Of a stretch of DNA of 64,000 nt, positions 1 to 9,846 are shown one piece after another. Every line of letters starts with the position of its first letter. The stretch's first letter is position 1. The DNA lies in assembly GCF_001815355.1 (NCBI RefSeq), contig NZ_KV820360.1, forward strand, positions 341,627 through 405,626. The letters are read 5' to 3'. A program made the translations under genes and the position numbers. A model generated the notes under the pieces. That model saw only the letters and a list, made by a program, of their open reading frames with translations. It did not search any database and had not been told where the DNA came from. This DNA comes from Haemophilus sp. HMSC068C11. Lineage in GTDB: Bacteria > Pseudomonadota > Gammaproteobacteria > Enterobacterales > Pasteurellaceae.

Positions 1-30
1 CCCGGTGCCTTACCGCTTGGCGATACCCCA
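1..30 (-). tRNA. tRNA-Gln(TTG), 5' part only (cut by window edge)
   Basis: The reverse complement of these 30 bases is identical to the first 30 bases of the complete tRNA-Gln just to the right (acceptor 5' strand TGGGGTA, D-arm with AAGCGGTAAGGC). It is therefore the 5' half of a second, tandem tRNA-Gln. The anticodon and 3' half lie outside the window, so the TTG anticodon is inferred from the neighbour. Confidence 0.9.
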
Positions 31-77
31 ACAGAAATTCTTTGATTGAAAATAAAGAAGATTTTATTTAGATAGTA

Positions 78-152
78 TGGCTGGGGTACTAGGATTCGAA
101 CCTAGGGATGCCGAGATCAAAACCCGGTGCCTTACCGCTTGGCGATACCCCA
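78..152 (-). tRNA. tRNA-Gln(TTG)
   Basis: Read on the minus strand this is a 75-nt tRNA. The acceptor strands TGGGGTA and TACCCCA pair, the T-arm has GGTTCGAATCC, and CCA is encoded at 78-80. The anticodon loop reads TTTTGAT, so the anticodon is TTG, for glutamine. It lies third in a leftward tRNA cluster after Met and Leu. Confidence 0.96.
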
Positions 153-179
153 ACTACTATTTGACTGCAAGCTGATAAA

Positions 180-264
180 TGGTGCGGGACGAGGGACTTG
201 AACCCACACACCTCTCGGCGCCAGAACCTAAATCTGGTGCGTCTACCAATTTCGCCAGTCCCGC
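180..264 (-). tRNA. tRNA-Leu(TAG)
   Basis: An 85-nt tRNA with the long variable arm typical of leucine tRNAs. The acceptor pair is GCGGGAC/GTCCCGC, the T-arm has GGTTCAAGTCC, and CCA is encoded at 180-182. The anticodon stem CCAGA/TCTGG encloses TTTAGGT, giving anticodon TAG. Confidence 0.96.
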
Positions 265-269
265 AAATT

Positions 270-346
270 TGGTGGCTACAGCGAGATTCGAACTTGCGAC
301 CCCAACATTATGAGTGTTGTGCTCTAACCAACTGAGCTATGTAGCC
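270..346 (-). tRNA. tRNA-Met(CAT), elongator
   Basis: A 77-nt tRNA with acceptor strands GGCTACA and TGTAGCC, T-arm AGTTCGAATCT and encoded CCA at 270-272. The anticodon loop reads CTCATAA, so the anticodon is CAT. The fully paired first acceptor position (G-C) and lack of the three G-C pairs of initiator tRNAs mark it as the elongator. It is the first tRNA downstream of the promoter. Confidence 0.93.
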
Positions 347-381
347 ATCATTTGCTTTACCTTATCGGCTTTGCGGGGCGT

Positions 382-410
382 ATTATCCTGATTTGACCTA
401 TTCTCGTCAA
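382..410 (-). promoter_or_regulatory. tRNA operon promoter with GC-rich discriminator
   Basis: On the minus strand, -35 TTGACG (405-410) is separated by exactly 17 bases from -10 GATAAT (382-387), followed by ACGCCCCGC. A GC-rich discriminator next to the -10 box is the hallmark of stable-RNA promoters under stringent (ppGpp) control. The first tRNA begins about 30 bases after the predicted start site. Confidence 0.75.
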
Positions 411-469
411 TCATTTTTTTGCAAAAAACGGATTTTTTGATTTAGTTGATTATAAATAAAACGCTTTTG

Positions 470-1213
470 CTATTTTTTGTTCACATCAAGAACGGAGATC
501 ATTCCCACAAAATGCTTCCAATGCAAAGAGCTAAATTGCCCTGGAATGTACCAATTAGAAATGGTTCCATCAAGATATAAAGCATCCTGGCAACCAATTT
601 TAAGCAAACCTTGACTCAAGGTATAAAGATTAGGCTCACCTTTTATCGTCATCAAAAATAGTAATTCATTTTGCTTCGTCAAACACACTGCATTACGCTT
701 ATGATAGCTTTCTAGATTTGCTTTAAATTGCGAATTCATTTTGCCATGAATAATCAACATCGGGCCTGATTGAAGCGCAAAATCTGGCTTGAGTTTGCTT
801 TTCTGATAAGCGACTGTAGTTAAAATGTAGGGCTTATTTTTTGCAATGGCAAACACACCATTGGGTTGTACATGAAAGTTACCTTTGCCTGATTTTGTAT
901 TTAACGCATTGAGCTCTTTTCCATGTTCAATCCATAATCCCGCTGGCGTGTTATTCATGCTATAAATGCCTGCATTCATGATCATTTTCACGTTATAGCT
1001 AGGCTCTAAGGCATTTTTGAGACGCGTTAGACTTTGATAATCTTTACCTTCAGCATCTTTCCAATGTAGCTGTACTTCTTCAGGCTTTGCTTGAAAAATT
1101 CCGTAAGTAATATTGCCATCATCAAAAGTTCGGTATTCCGCTAGGGCTGGCACACTCATCAGTAACGATGCGCTACTGAAAAGTGCGGTCAAAAATTTAA
1201 TCGTTTTTTTCAT
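470..1213 (-). CDS. Secreted phosphodiester glycosidase family protein (DUF2233/NAGPA-like)
   Basis: A 247-residue protein with a Sec signal peptide (Lys-rich start, hydrophobic stretch to about residue 20, likely cleavage after ALA at 25). The mature part looks like the NAGPA/DUF2233 family, whose mammalian member uncovers phosphodiester-linked N-acetylglucosamine. Visible family-like segments are [20 protein letters not shown] (about 80-99), [13 protein letters not shown] (about 147-159) and [15 protein letters not shown] (about 207-221). The bacterial substrate is unknown. Its start codon lies 17 bases inside the end of hemA, so it is probably translated from the hemA transcript. E. coli YigE is a likely counterpart. 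Confidence 0.8.
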   Translation of the reverse strand: MKKTIKFLTALFSSASLLMSVPALAEYRTFDDGNITYGIFQAKPEEVQLHWKDAEGKDYQSLTRLKNALEPSYNVKMIMNAGIYSMNNTPAGLWIEHGKELNALNTKSGKGNFHVQPNGVFAIAKNKPYILTTVAYQKSKLKPDFALQSGPMLIIHGKMNSQFKANLESYHKRNAVCLTKQNELLFLMTIKGEPNLYTLSQGLLKIGCQDALYLDGTISNWYIPGQFSSLHWKHFVGMISVLDVNKK

Positions 1214-2519
1214 TTAAAGGATGGGTTAAATGCAACGCATTTGAAAAGGCATGCAACCCTTCTGCATTACCCGATCTCATCATGGATTGCATAGTTTGGG
1301 TTGGTGTATGAATGAGTTTATTTGTTAATTTATAACTTAATTCTTGTAGAATCTTTTCAGCATTCTCACCTTGTTGAATTTGGTGTAACGCTTTTTCGAG
1401 TAATTCTTGGCGAGTATTTTCTGCCTCATCACGATAATGACGAATTAAATTAGAGAACTGTTGCACTTTCAACCACTCAAAGAAGGCATTACATTCTTGC
1501 GTGATGATATCTTGTGCTTGCTCTGATGCTTGCTCACGTTGAGAAAGATTACGTTGGATAATATCTTGCAAATCATCCACGGTGTAATGATATACACTTT
1601 CTAATTCCGAGACGTTTTCATCAATATCACGAGGTACGGCGATATCAACCATTAAAGTCGGTCTAAATTGGCGTGCTTTCTCCGCAATTTCAGCCATCGC
1701 TTTAGTGATTAAAATAGTCGGACTTCCTGTAGAGCTGATAACAATATCGGCTTGATTTAGCGGGGTTTGCAATTCATCAAGCGAATACACATCAATCGGT
1801 GTATTAGACGCTAATTTTTCCACCAACTGCTCAGCACGAGATAAAGTGCGGTTAGCAATCATCAATTTTTTTACACCGTGGCGTAATAAATGACGACTCA
1901 CCAATTCAATGGTTTCCCCTGCCCCAACGAGCAAAATTTGTAATTCACGTAGAGATTCAAAAATTTGACGCGCTAAGCTACAAGCTGCATAAGCCACCGA
2001 TACAGCACTTTCACCAATATTGGTTTCAGTACGCACTCGTTTTGCTGTTGCAAAGGTTTTTTGGAACAATCGAGAAAGCGTGCTCGAAAGCGGAATATTC
2101 GCCGCTTGATAATAATCTTCACTAATTTGGAAAGCTTGCTTCACCTGTCCTAAAATTTGCGGCTCCCCCAAAATTAATGAATCCAAACCACAGGCCACTC
2201 GCATTAAATGATTTGCGGCTTGTTGATTTTGATGTGTGTAAATACTTTTATTTAACTCATCCACAGAAAGCTGATGAATGTTAGCAAACCAATTTGTACA
2301 GTTCGTTTGCCATTGCTTACACTCTTGGGGGGAAATTTGACGATGGTGAAGATAAATCTCTGTACGGTTACAAGTAGAAAGAATAACCGCACTTTCAGCC
2401 AAATCTTGTTGGTGAATTTGTTGTAAGGCAAGCTGCCGCTTTTCTTCAGAAAAAGCGACTTTCTCACGAACAGCGACAGAAGCTGTTTTATGATTAATGC
2501 CTAGAACAAGAAGGGTCAT
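1197..2519 (-). CDS. hemA: Glutamyl-tRNA reductase
   Basis: 440 residues, full length for the family. It reduces glutamyl-tRNA(Glu) with NADPH to glutamate-1-semialdehyde, the first committed step of C5-pathway tetrapyrrole synthesis. The nucleophilic cysteine is visible at residue 50 in STCNRTEIY. The NADPH-binding segment [16 protein letters not shown] starts near residue 196, and a C-terminal helical dimerisation region follows. The start is [13 protein letters not shown], the usual N-terminus. The gene is 135 bases after gloB and overlaps the downstream glycosidase gene by 17 bases. Haemophilus influenzae is classically haemin-dependent; a haem-independent species such as H. parainfluenzae needs this enzyme, though early-pathway genes alone prove nothing. 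Confidence 0.97.
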   Translation of the reverse strand: MTLLVLGINHKTASVAVREKVAFSEEKRQLALQQIHQQDLAESAVILSTCNRTEIYLHHRQISPQECKQWQTNCTNWFANIHQLSVDELNKSIYTHQNQQAANHLMRVACGLDSLILGEPQILGQVKQAFQISEDYYQAANIPLSSTLSRLFQKTFATAKRVRTETNIGESAVSVAYAACSLARQIFESLRELQILLVGAGETIELVSRHLLRHGVKKLMIANRTLSRAEQLVEKLASNTPIDVYSLDELQTPLNQADIVISSTGSPTILITKAMAEIAEKARQFRPTLMVDIAVPRDIDENVSELESVYHYTVDDLQDIIQRNLSQREQASEQAQDIITQECNAFFEWLKVQQFSNLIRHYRDEAENTRQELLEKALHQIQQGENAEKILQELSYKLTNKLIHTPTQTMQSMMRSGNAEGLHAFSNALHLTHPLNEKND

Positions 2520-2654
2520 AAAAACCTAATAAAAACAACCGCACTTTTATGAACATGCGGCTTAAGTAGAAAGTAAAAGTTTCGCTATTTTAATGAATTG
2601 TTGAGAATTGAGCAAATTTCAATAGAAAAAACTCAAACAAATAACTAAAATGAG

Positions 2655-3356
2655 TTAAAACTTATCTTTCGCTAAACGCCATTGTGTAAATTCGTCTAAA
2701 TTTTTTGCCTGTAAAAACGGATTAATTTGTTTCTCTAATCCAATTGTTGTCGGCAAACTCTGTTTCCCCTCTGATCGATAACGCTCCACTAAAACACGTT
2801 GATTTTCAACCGCACTTTTATCCGCCAATACGGTTTCCGCAAAAGCTAAATTACCCAGCGTATATTCATGAGCCGGGCAAACCACGGTTTCATTAGGTAA
2901 TTGATTAAAACTCTGCATGGTTTCAAACATTTGAGCAAAATTTCCCGTGAACACGCGACCACAGCCCGCAGAAAATAACGCATCGCCACAAAATAGATGC
3001 CCATCCACTAAATAGCTGACATGCCCTGCCGTATGGCCACCGCTTGGCAAAACTTCAATATGATAATGTGCCGTATTAATCACACCACTATCCACGATAT
3101 TGGTTGCTCCTTTATTTGCACATTCTGTTGGGCCGAAAACAGGTACATTTGGATAATATTGCTTAAATTCCGCGACACCTTGCACATGATCATCGTGATT
3201 ATGGGTTAATAACACCGCCTCTACGTCTAACTTATTCGATTCTAAATACGGAATTAAACGGGTTATTTCTGGGATATCGATCACAATTACGGGGAAATTT
3301 TCTCGTCTATAAAGCCAAATATAGTTATCATTGAGCGCAGGAATAGGAACTAGCAT
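2655..3356 (-). CDS. gloB: Hydroxyacylglutathione hydrolase (glyoxalase II)
   Basis: 233 residues, metallo-beta-lactamase fold. It hydrolyses S-lactoylglutathione to lactate and glutathione, the second step of methylglyoxal detoxification in the cytoplasm. The binuclear metal motif THNHDDH is at residues 51-57, and later ligands are in GGHTAGH and FCGDALF. The C-terminal [10 protein letters not shown] segment is typical of glyoxalase II. mgsA, which makes methylglyoxal, lies elsewhere in this window (22662). The gene is divergent from the YafS-like methyltransferase gene with only 10 bases between the two start codons. Confidence 0.96.
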   Translation of the reverse strand: MLVPIPALNDNYIWLYRRENFPVIVIDIPEITRLIPYLESNKLDVEAVLLTHNHDDHVQGVAEFKQYYPNVPVFGPTECANKGATNIVDSGVINTAHYHIEVLPSGGHTAGHVSYLVDGHLFCGDALFSAGCGRVFTGNFAQMFETMQSFNQLPNETVVCPAHEYTLGNLAFAETVLADKSAVENQRVLVERYRSEGKQSLPTTIGLEKQINPFLQAKNLDEFTQWRLAKDKF

Positions 3357-3366
3357 AAATTACCTT

Positions 3367-4083
3367 ATGAAAATAGGATTAACATTGAATTGGAAAGCCA
3401 AATGGCACAAACCACTTCTTTCACCTGAAAGTTGGCAAGCGTTACCACAAGGTGAAGCCTATTGTAACGTATTAACCGATTATTTTGCCCAATGGACACC
3501 AAAAATTTTAGGCTATCAAATTCTGAAAATCGGGGCTTTAAGTGGTGAAATCGCCTTTGACTTGCCTTTACGTCACCAAATTGTATTAGCTGAAAAAACA
3601 GCGTATTTTCCTACCGCACTTTTAAATGAAAGTGATAGCTTACTCCAAGCATCGCCATTAGCCTTGCCTTTTATTGAAAAAGAAATGGATGCCTGCTTAT
3701 TGGCAAACACCTTAAATTTTGCGCAAGATCCTCACCAAATATTGCGTGAAGCACATCGCGTTTTAAAGGATGACGGCTGGATTTTCATCACGTTATTTAG
3801 TCCGATTAGTCCATTGCTTTTCAAACCGAAGTTAGGTGACTTCAAATTCCGACAATATGCTACTTGGCGAGTCATTGACTGGTTATCGTTATTAAATTTT
3901 GATGTGATTGCAGAAGAAAGACTATCTATAAAACAAGAAAAGATCACGCTCTGCTCTCCGCTCACGGTCATCGTTGCTCAAAAACGAACCTATCCATTAA
4001 CACTAAATCCTGAGAAAGCGCGGTCAAAAATGCCGGCGTTTTTAGAGCCGGCAGGTGCATTTAAAGAAATAAGAACAGAATGA
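3367..4083 (+). CDS. Class I SAM-dependent methyltransferase, YafS-like
   Basis: A 238-residue cytoplasmic protein. A more upstream frame start would overlap gloB, so I take ATG at 3367 (MKIGLTLNWKAKW). A methyltransferase core is visible: ILKIGALSGEIAF (degenerate motif I), MDACLLANTLNFAQDPHQILREAHRVLKDDGWIFI shows the post-motif acidic-helix and motif III pattern. In E. coli, yafS is also divergent from gloB, which supports orthology. No substrate is known. The stop codon abuts the stop codon of the convergent YegP gene without any intervening base. Confidence 0.85.
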   Translation: MKIGLTLNWKAKWHKPLLSPESWQALPQGEAYCNVLTDYFAQWTPKILGYQILKIGALSGEIAFDLPLRHQIVLAEKTAYFPTALLNESDSLLQASPLALPFIEKEMDACLLANTLNFAQDPHQILREAHRVLKDDGWIFITLFSPISPLLFKPKLGDFKFRQYATWRVIDWLSLLNFDVIAEERLSIKQEKITLCSPLTVIVAQKRTYPLTLNPEKARSKMPAFLEPAGAFKEIRTE

Positions 4084-4092
4084 TTATTCTGT
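4075..4092. terminator. Inverted repeat spanning both stop codons (possible bidirectional terminator)
   Basis: ACAGAAT (4075-4081) and ATTCTGT (4086-4092) form a perfect 7-bp inverted repeat with a 4-base loop. It covers the stop codons of the two convergent genes. It has no T-run and is short, so terminator function is uncertain. Confidence 0.35.
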
Positions 4093-4422
4093 TACTTCTT
4101 TGATTACTGCAGAAGATGCGTTATTGATCACTGACTCAACGCCTTTTTCTGCTGCAGCTTGAGAAGAATAATATTGGCTACGGCCAATTTCTTGGTGGTT
4201 AGCTGCTTTTAATACGAAATAAGGTTTATCATTTTTCGCTACGCGATATTCAAAGTTTTTCGCATCTACGCCATTTTTTTGCACTGAAGCAATACCGTTT
4301 TCAGCTGATGCTTTAGTTTTATAAAGTTCGCTAGTTAAAATCACTTGTCCGTTTGCTGCTTTTAAGTTGAACATAAATTGTCCGTCTTTAGCCACTTTTA
4401 ATTCATAAAATCCTTGAGCCAT
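4084..4422 (-). CDS. YegP family protein (two DUF1508 repeats)
   Basis: A 112-residue protein made of two similar repeats. Repeat one is about residues 12-50 (GQFMFNLKAANGQVILTSE...) and repeat two about 64-104 (DKPYFVLKAANHQEIGRSQ...). Each has the F-x-LKAANxxxI pattern and an AENGI/AEKGV segment characteristic of DUF1508. The family's function is unknown; members are small, abundant cytoplasmic proteins. A TTG-initiated frame begins 12 bases upstream, but ATG at 4422 is preceded by GGGAG at suitable spacing and was chosen. Confidence 0.88.
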   Translation of the reverse strand: MAQGFYELKVAKDGQFMFNLKAANGQVILTSELYKTKASAENGIASVQKNGVDAKNFEYRVAKNDKPYFVLKAANHQEIGRSQYYSSQAAAEKGVESVINNASSAVIKEVTE

Positions 4423-4544
4423 AATATCTCCCAATTGGTTGATTTGTTTATAATTTTACCCACACAGAAAATGCCTTTCTGCGCCAAGCTAATTTACCCT
4501 TAAAAATCAAGGAAAACAAGAGCAAAAGTGAATAAATTTTATGC

Positions 4545-4573
4545 TTGATTAGCTCTCTAAACTCCCCTATGAT
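4545..4573 (+). promoter_or_regulatory. sigma70 promoter of ycaO
   Basis: -35 TTGATT (4545-4550) and -10 TATGAT (4568-4573) with a 17-base spacer, 29 bases before the chosen ycaO start. The -10 box is followed by a CCCC/GGGG weak stem and CTTTTTA, which could mildly attenuate initiation. Confidence 0.6.
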
Positions 4574-4601
4574 GCTGGGGCTTTTTATAACAGGAACAAT
4601 T

Positions 4602-6365
4602 ATGACCGAACAAACATTTATTCCCGGCAAAGATGCCGCACTTGAAGACAGTATTTCAAAATTTCAACAAAAATTGACCGCACTTGGTTTCAATATTGAA
4701 GAAGCCTCTTGGCTTAATCCTGTGCCAAATGTATGGTCTGTACACATTCGTGATAAGGATTGCGCACAATGTTTTTCTAACGGCAAAGGCGCAAGTAAAA
4801 AAGCAGCGTTAGCATCTGCATTAGGTGAATATTTCGAACGTCTTTCCACCAACTATTTCTTTGCTGATTTCTATTTAGGACAAGAAATTGCTAACGGTGA
4901 TTTTGTTCATTACCCAACTGAAAAATGGTTTCCAATTGAAGACGACGCCCTTTTACCAGAGGGAATTTTAGATGATTATCTATGGGATTATTTCGATCCA
5001 AATCAAGAACTAACCCCAGAATTGCTTGTGGATCTGCAATCCGGTAATTACGATCGTGGTATTGTCGCCATGCCTTATGTGCGCCAATCCGATCAACAAA
5101 CCGTCTATATTCCGCAAAGTATCATTGCGAATTTATATGTTTCTAATGGGATGTCAGCTGGCAACACAAAAAATGAAGCGCGTGTGCAAGGGCTTTCAGA
5201 AGTCTTTGAGCGCTATGTGAAAAATCGCATTATTGCAGAAGCGATCAGTCTTCCTGAAATTCCAAAATCCGTCATGGATCGCTATCCATCCATTCAAGCC
5301 TCTATTGCCAAATTAGAGGAAGAAGGTTTCCCTATTTATGCCTTTGACGCCTCATTAGGTGGCAAATATCCTGTGATTTGCGTGGTATTGCTCAACCCCA
5401 ATAACGGCACGTGCTTTGCCTCTTTTGGTGCACATCCAAACTTTCAAGTGGCACTAGAGCGTACCGTAACGGAGCTTTTACAAGGCCGCAGTTTAAAAGA
5501 TCTCGATGTATTCTCGCCTCCATCATTCAATAACGATGATGTAGCTGAACACGCTAACCTTGAAACTCACTTCATTGATTCTAGTGGTTTGATTTCTTGG
5601 GATTTATTTAAAAATACGCCAGATTATGTATTTGTAGATTGGGATTTTTCAGGTTCAACGCAAGAAGAATATGAAAACTTGATGGCAATCTTTAATACAG
5701 AGGGAAAAGAAGTCTATATCATGGATTATAACCATTTAGACGTTTACGCTTGCCGCATTATTGTGCCTAGCATGTCTGATATCTACCCTGCTGATGACCT
5801 CATTTATGCTAATAACAATATGGGGATGGACTGGCGCGAGATCTTATTAGATTTACCACACCATCATCATGATGCTGAAACTTATGAAGAGTTATTAGCA
5901 GAATTAGATGAGCAAGATATTGACGATGCCACACGTGTTCGAGAATTTATCGGTATCGTGGCACCAAAAGCAAGCGGTTGGACAACATTACGTGTTGGTG
6001 AGCTCAAATCCATGCTTTACTTAGCATTAGGTGAATTAGAATTAGCCTTAGATTGGGCAAACTGGACGATGAATATGAACAGCTCTGTGTTTACACCAGA
6101 GCGTACAAATTACTATCGTGCTTTAATCAGTATCATTGAATTGCATTTAGACAATACTCGCGATCCTCAAGAATATCGTACTGTATTTGAAAGAATGTAT
6201 AGCAAAGAAGCTGTTCAACAAGCTTGGGCTGCGGTGGCAGAAAAAGGTAATCCGTTCTATAACTTGCCAGCCAGCGATGAAACGCTTGAAAACTTTAAAG
6301 AACATCAAGCTTTACTTGGCGCTTATGCGAAATTACAAAAAGCTAAACGAGAAAATTGGAAATAG
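4602..6365 (+). CDS. ycaO: YcaO, S12 methylthiotransferase accessory protein
   Basis: 587 residues, matching the length of E. coli YcaO (about 586). YcaO proteins use ATP to activate amide backbones; the non-biosynthetic E. coli member is linked to RimO-dependent beta-methylthiolation of ribosomal protein S12. The N-terminal YcaO domain (about 1-400) contains CFSNGKGASKKAALASALGEYFERLS and a second acidic motif, SEVFERYVKNR. The C-terminal third is helical and TPR-like. ATG at 4602 (MTEQTFIPGKDAAL) has CAGGAA upstream and is preferred over an in-frame start 57 bases earlier that would fall on the promoter. It appears monocistronic. Confidence 0.93.
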   Translation: MTEQTFIPGKDAALEDSISKFQQKLTALGFNIEEASWLNPVPNVWSVHIRDKDCAQCFSNGKGASKKAALASALGEYFERLSTNYFFADFYLGQEIANGDFVHYPTEKWFPIEDDALLPEGILDDYLWDYFDPNQELTPELLVDLQSGNYDRGIVAMPYVRQSDQQTVYIPQSIIANLYVSNGMSAGNTKNEARVQGLSEVFERYVKNRIIAEAISLPEIPKSVMDRYPSIQASIAKLEEEGFPIYAFDASLGGKYPVICVVLLNPNNGTCFASFGAHPNFQVALERTVTELLQGRSLKDLDVFSPPSFNNDDVAEHANLETHFIDSSGLISWDLFKNTPDYVFVDWDFSGSTQEEYENLMAIFNTEGKEVYIMDYNHLDVYACRIIVPSMSDIYPADDLIYANNNMGMDWREILLDLPHHHHDAETYEELLAELDEQDIDDATRVREFIGIVAPKASGWTTLRVGELKSMLYLALGELELALDWANWTMNMNSSVFTPERTNYYRALISIIELHLDNTRDPQEYRTVFERMYSKEAVQQAWAAVAEKGNPFYNLPASDETLENFKEHQALLGAYAKLQKAKRENWK

Positions 6366-6475
6366 ACGATTTTCTCTCAATCATAAGGCGGACTTTATGT
6401 CTGCCTTATTTATTTCCGCATTAAAAAACTGCTTTAAAATCAACCGCACTTTTCACACAAAAACGCTTAAATTTA

Positions 6476-6484
6476 TGCTATAAT
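6476..6484 (+). promoter_or_regulatory. Extended -10 promoter of gyrA
   Basis: TGCTATAAT at 6476-6484 is a perfect TATAAT with an upstream TGn extension, 35 bases before the gyrA ATG. No good -35 box is visible, as expected for extended -10 promoters. Confidence 0.6.
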
Positions 6485-6518
6485 TCGTCACAATTTTTTG
6501 ATCAAAAAAGGAATAAAA

Positions 6519-9164
6519 ATGACGGATTCAATCCATTCCTCTATTACCCCAGTCAATATTGAAGAAGAACTAAAATCTTCTTACCTTGACTACGCCATGT
6601 CGGTGATTGTTGGGCGTGCTTTGCCCGATGTGCGTGACGGTTTAAAACCGGTGCATCGACGTGTGCTTTTCTCCATGGATCAATCTGGCATCACTGCCGG
6701 CAAAAAATACGTAAAATCTGCCCGTGTGGTAGGTGATGTAATCGGTAAATATCACCCGCACGGTGATTCTGCGGTGTACGACACCATTGTGCGTATGGCA
6801 CAGCCGTTCTCATTGCGCTACATGTTGGTAGATGGGCAAGGTAACTTCGGTTCAATCGACGGTGACGCGCCTGCGGCAATGCGTTATACCGAAGTCCGTA
6901 TGCAAAGAATCACCCAAGCGTTATTAACTGACTTGGATAAAGAAACCGTAAATTTCTCGCCAAACTATGATGGCGAATTAATGATTCCGGATGTATTACC
7001 AACCCGTATTCCTGCACTTTTAGCAAACGGTTCGTCCGGTATCGCGGTGGGGATGGCAACCAACATTCCACCACATAACTTAAATGAAGTTTTAGATGGC
7101 TGCTTGGCTTATATTGATAACGAAAACATCACCATTGATGAGTTAATGCAATATATTCCTGGCCCAGACTTCCCGACAGCGGCATTAATTAATGGCCGTA
7201 AAGGGATCGAAGAAGCTTATCGCACCGGTCGCGGCAAAGTGTATGTTCGCGCTCGTGCTAGCGTAGAAACCACAGATAAAGGCAAAGAGCAAATCATTGT
7301 TACCGAATTACCTTATCAGGTGAATAAAGCCAAATTAGTGGAAAAAATTGCTGAGCTTATCAAAGATAAAAAAATCGAAGGCATCAGCAATATTATCGAC
7401 CTTTCTAACAAAGAAGGGATCCGCATTGAAATTGACATCAAACGTGATGCCGTAGGTGAAGTGGTATTAAATCACCTTTATGCCCTTACCCAAATGCAGG
7501 TGACTTTCGGGATCAACATGGTGGCCTTAGATCACGGTCAACCACGTTTATTCAACTTAAAACAAATCATTGAAGCCTTTGTGATGCACCGTCGCGAAGT
7601 GGTGATTCGCCGTTCTTTATTTGAATTGCGTAAAGCCCGCGAGCGTACGCATATTTTAGAAGGTTTAGCGGTTGCAACATCAAATATCGATGAAATCATC
7701 GATATCATCCGTCAATCGAAAGAGCGTAAAGAAGCGGCGGAAAAATTAATTTCTCGTCCTTGGAAACTGAATAACGAAATTTTAGGTTTGTTTGATGCAG
7801 CGGCACGTCCGGCTGAGTTAGCGGCTGAATTTGGTATTAAAGGTTCTGATTACTACCTTTCTCCTGAACAAGTTGATGCAATCCTAGAACTTCGCTTACA
7901 TCGCTTAACTGGTCTAGCTACCGAAGAAGTGATCAATGAATACAAAGAGTTATTAGTTAAAATTACAGAACTTCTGCACATCATCAACAGCCCTGAGCGC
8001 TTGATGGAAGTGATTCGTGAAGAGCTTGAACAAGTACGTGCACAATTCGCCGATGAACGTCGTACTGAAATTACCGCAGCTTCCGGTGATATTGATTTAG
8101 AAGATTTAATTGCCCAAGAAGATGTTGTCGTGACCCTTTCTCACGAAGGTTATGTGAAATATCAACCACTTACCGACTACGAAGCTCAACGTCGTGGTGG
8201 TAAAGGTAAATCCGCAACGAAGATGAAAGATGAAGACTTCATCGAAAAACTCTTAGTGGCGAATACTCACGATACGATTCTCTGCTTCTCTAGCCGTGGT
8301 CGTTTATATTGGTTGAAAGTCTATCAATTACCACAAGCGAGCCGTGGCGCGCGTGGTCGTCCGATTGTGAATATTCTACCGTTACAAGAAAACGAACGTA
8401 TCACTGCAATCTTGCCAATCTCTGCTTATGAAGAAGATAAATTCGTCATCATGGCAACGGCCGGCGGTATTGTGAAGAAAATTGCACTAACCGAATTCAG
8501 CCGTCCACGTTCAAGCGGTATCATCGCCTTGAACTTACGTGATGAAGATGAATTAATCGGTGTGGATATCACTGACGGTTCTAACGAAATCATGTTGTTC
8601 TCTTCGCAAGGTCGCGTAGTACGTTTCGCGGAAAGTGCAGTCCGTGCAATGGGGCGTTTAGCAACAGGTGTACGCGGTATTAAACTTGCCCTTACTAATG
8701 ACATCGCTGACGATGAAAGTGCGGTCGAAATTGAAGAGGTTTCTGACGATAATGCAGAAGAAACCCTCGATCTCAATATCGATAAAGTGGTTTCCTTAGT
8801 TGTACCGAAAAATGATGGTGCAATTCTTACCGCAACGCAAAATGGTTACGGTAAACGCACACAATTAAGCGAATACCCAACCAAATCCCGTAATACCAAA
8901 GGGGTGATTTCGATTAAAGTGAGCGAACGTAACGGTAAAGTCGTTGCGGCGACACAAGTGGAAGAAACCGACCAAATTATGCTTATTACCGATGCGGGTA
9001 CCTTAGTGCGCACTCGTGTAAGTGAAGTGAGCATCGTTGGCCGTAACACTCAAGGGGTTCGTTTAATTCGCACCGCAGAAGATGAGCATGTAGTCAGTCT
9101 TGAGCGTGTTTGTGATGTGGATGATGAAGACGAAGGCTCTGAAGATGTGACTTCTGAAGAATAA
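6519..9164 (+). CDS. gyrA: DNA gyrase subunit A
   Basis: 881 residues. The ATP-dependent gyrase breaks and rejoins DNA to introduce negative supercoils; GyrA holds the active-site tyrosine, seen at Tyr123 in AAMRYTEV. The quinolone-resistance region [12 protein letters not shown] has Ser84 and Asp88, the wild-type residues, so no resistance change is visible there. The C-terminal half has the beta-pinwheel with a GyrA-box-like QRRGGKG segment (about residues 557-563), and the tail is acidic. ATG 6519 is preceded by AAGGA; an earlier in-frame ATG has no such site. A strong terminator follows. Confidence 0.98.
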   Translation: MTDSIHSSITPVNIEEELKSSYLDYAMSVIVGRALPDVRDGLKPVHRRVLFSMDQSGITAGKKYVKSARVVGDVIGKYHPHGDSAVYDTIVRMAQPFSLRYMLVDGQGNFGSIDGDAPAAMRYTEVRMQRITQALLTDLDKETVNFSPNYDGELMIPDVLPTRIPALLANGSSGIAVGMATNIPPHNLNEVLDGCLAYIDNENITIDELMQYIPGPDFPTAALINGRKGIEEAYRTGRGKVYVRARASVETTDKGKEQIIVTELPYQVNKAKLVEKIAELIKDKKIEGISNIIDLSNKEGIRIEIDIKRDAVGEVVLNHLYALTQMQVTFGINMVALDHGQPRLFNLKQIIEAFVMHRREVVIRRSLFELRKARERTHILEGLAVATSNIDEIIDIIRQSKERKEAAEKLISRPWKLNNEILGLFDAAARPAELAAEFGIKGSDYYLSPEQVDAILELRLHRLTGLATEEVINEYKELLVKITELLHIINSPERLMEVIREELEQVRAQFADERRTEITAASGDIDLEDLIAQEDVVVTLSHEGYVKYQPLTDYEAQRRGGKGKSATKMKDEDFIEKLLVANTHDTILCFSSRGRLYWLKVYQLPQASRGARGRPIVNILPLQENERITAILPISAYEEDKFVIMATAGGIVKKIALTEFSRPRSSGIIALNLRDEDELIGVDITDGSNEIMLFSSQGRVVRFAESAVRAMGRLATGVRGIKLALTNDIADDESAVEIEEVSDDNAEETLDLNIDKVVSLVVPKNDGAILTATQNGYGKRTQLSEYPTKSRNTKGVISIKVSERNGKVVAATQVEETDQIMLITDAGTLVRTRVSEVSIVGRNTQGVRLIRTAEDEHVVSLERVCDVDDEDEGSEDVTSEE

Positions 9165-9181
9165 TTGGCCTTCCATTAAAT

Positions 9182-9215
9182 AAAAGCCCCGCGTTTTGAC
9201 ACGCGGGGCTTTTTT
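9182..9215 (+). terminator. Rho-independent terminator of gyrA
   Basis: GCCCCGCGT (9186-9194) and ACGCGGGGC (9201-9209) form a perfect 9-bp stem with loop TTTGAC, followed by TTTTTT and preceded by AAAA. Confidence 0.92.
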
Positions 9216-9262
9216 ATTATTGTCTAAAAATCTCTTTTAGGGATCTATTCTATTGATGAAAA

Positions 9263-9820
9263 CTACTCGCCTTCTTCTAATTCATCAGCCATTGCAGCCA
9301 AGATTTCACGGGTTAAATACGCTAATGAACGATAGAAAGGAAGTGTGGCATAAGTTTCCACTTGGGTTAAGAATTTCGCTGCACAAGGTAATAAGAAATC
9401 ACCGAATAAATCTTGTTGAGCGGATAGCGATTCCGTGTTGTCTTCTAACCAAGAGGCTGTAAGCAATAACAAGGCGAAATGATCCACATTCTCTGCCTCT
9501 GGCACGTTACGAGCATGACGGAAATCCATAAAACGTTGCACATCTATATCATAACTTGAAATAGCTGTCGGCACGTTACCGTTTGGACCAAACAATTTTT
9601 GATATTCTTGATCAAGTAACGTTAAATCAATTTTCATCTGTAAATTATCAATGGCGGCTTCACTTTCTTTATCTGTAGAAAGTGCCCAAACTTGACTTAA
9701 ACCTTGTTGTTGCAGCCAATCAAATACTCCACTTAAAATTGGATCCGTAGGGCTGCGATAAAATAAATTGCCGAATAAGCGGCTAATTAAAGAGAAATTA
9801 TTGACTTGAGTTTCTGACAT
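9263..9820 (-). CDS. TorD/DmsD-family molecular chaperone (YcdY-like)
   Basis: A 185-residue, all-helical cytoplasmic protein. It resembles the TorD/DmsD/NarJ superfamily, which bind twin-arginine signals or fold molybdoenzymes before export. Its closest remembered counterpart is E. coli YcdY: both share an ASWLED segment (about residue 122) and a C-terminal pattern LLP..F...VE..AT.PF.R.....TR....M.DELEE. The chosen ATG at 9820 (MSETQVNNF) has AGGAAAG upstream; a GTG 27 bases earlier lies at the stop codon of the preceding gene. It is last of a leftward cluster with qmcA, nfeD and a quinone oxidoreductase. The client is unknown. Confidence 0.8.
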   Translation of the reverse strand: MSETQVNNFSLISRLFGNLFYRSPTDPILSGVFDWLQQQGLSQVWALSTDKESEAAIDNLQMKIDLTLLDQEYQKLFGPNGNVPTAISSYDIDVQRFMDFRHARNVPEAENVDHFALLLLTASWLEDNTESLSAQQDLFGDFLLPCAAKFLTQVETYATLPFYRSLAYLTREILAAMADELEEGE

Positions 9821-9846
9821 CCGTTGCTTTCCTATAATTGTGCTCA

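Noticed and set aside
6749-6785. Quinolone-resistance mutation in gyrA
   Set aside because: Ser84 and Asp88 are the wild-type residues of the resistance-determining region.
8426-8776. 116-codon antisense frame within gyrA
   Set aside because: It lies wholly inside the GyrA C-terminal domain coding region, has Ser-rich shadow composition and no start signals.
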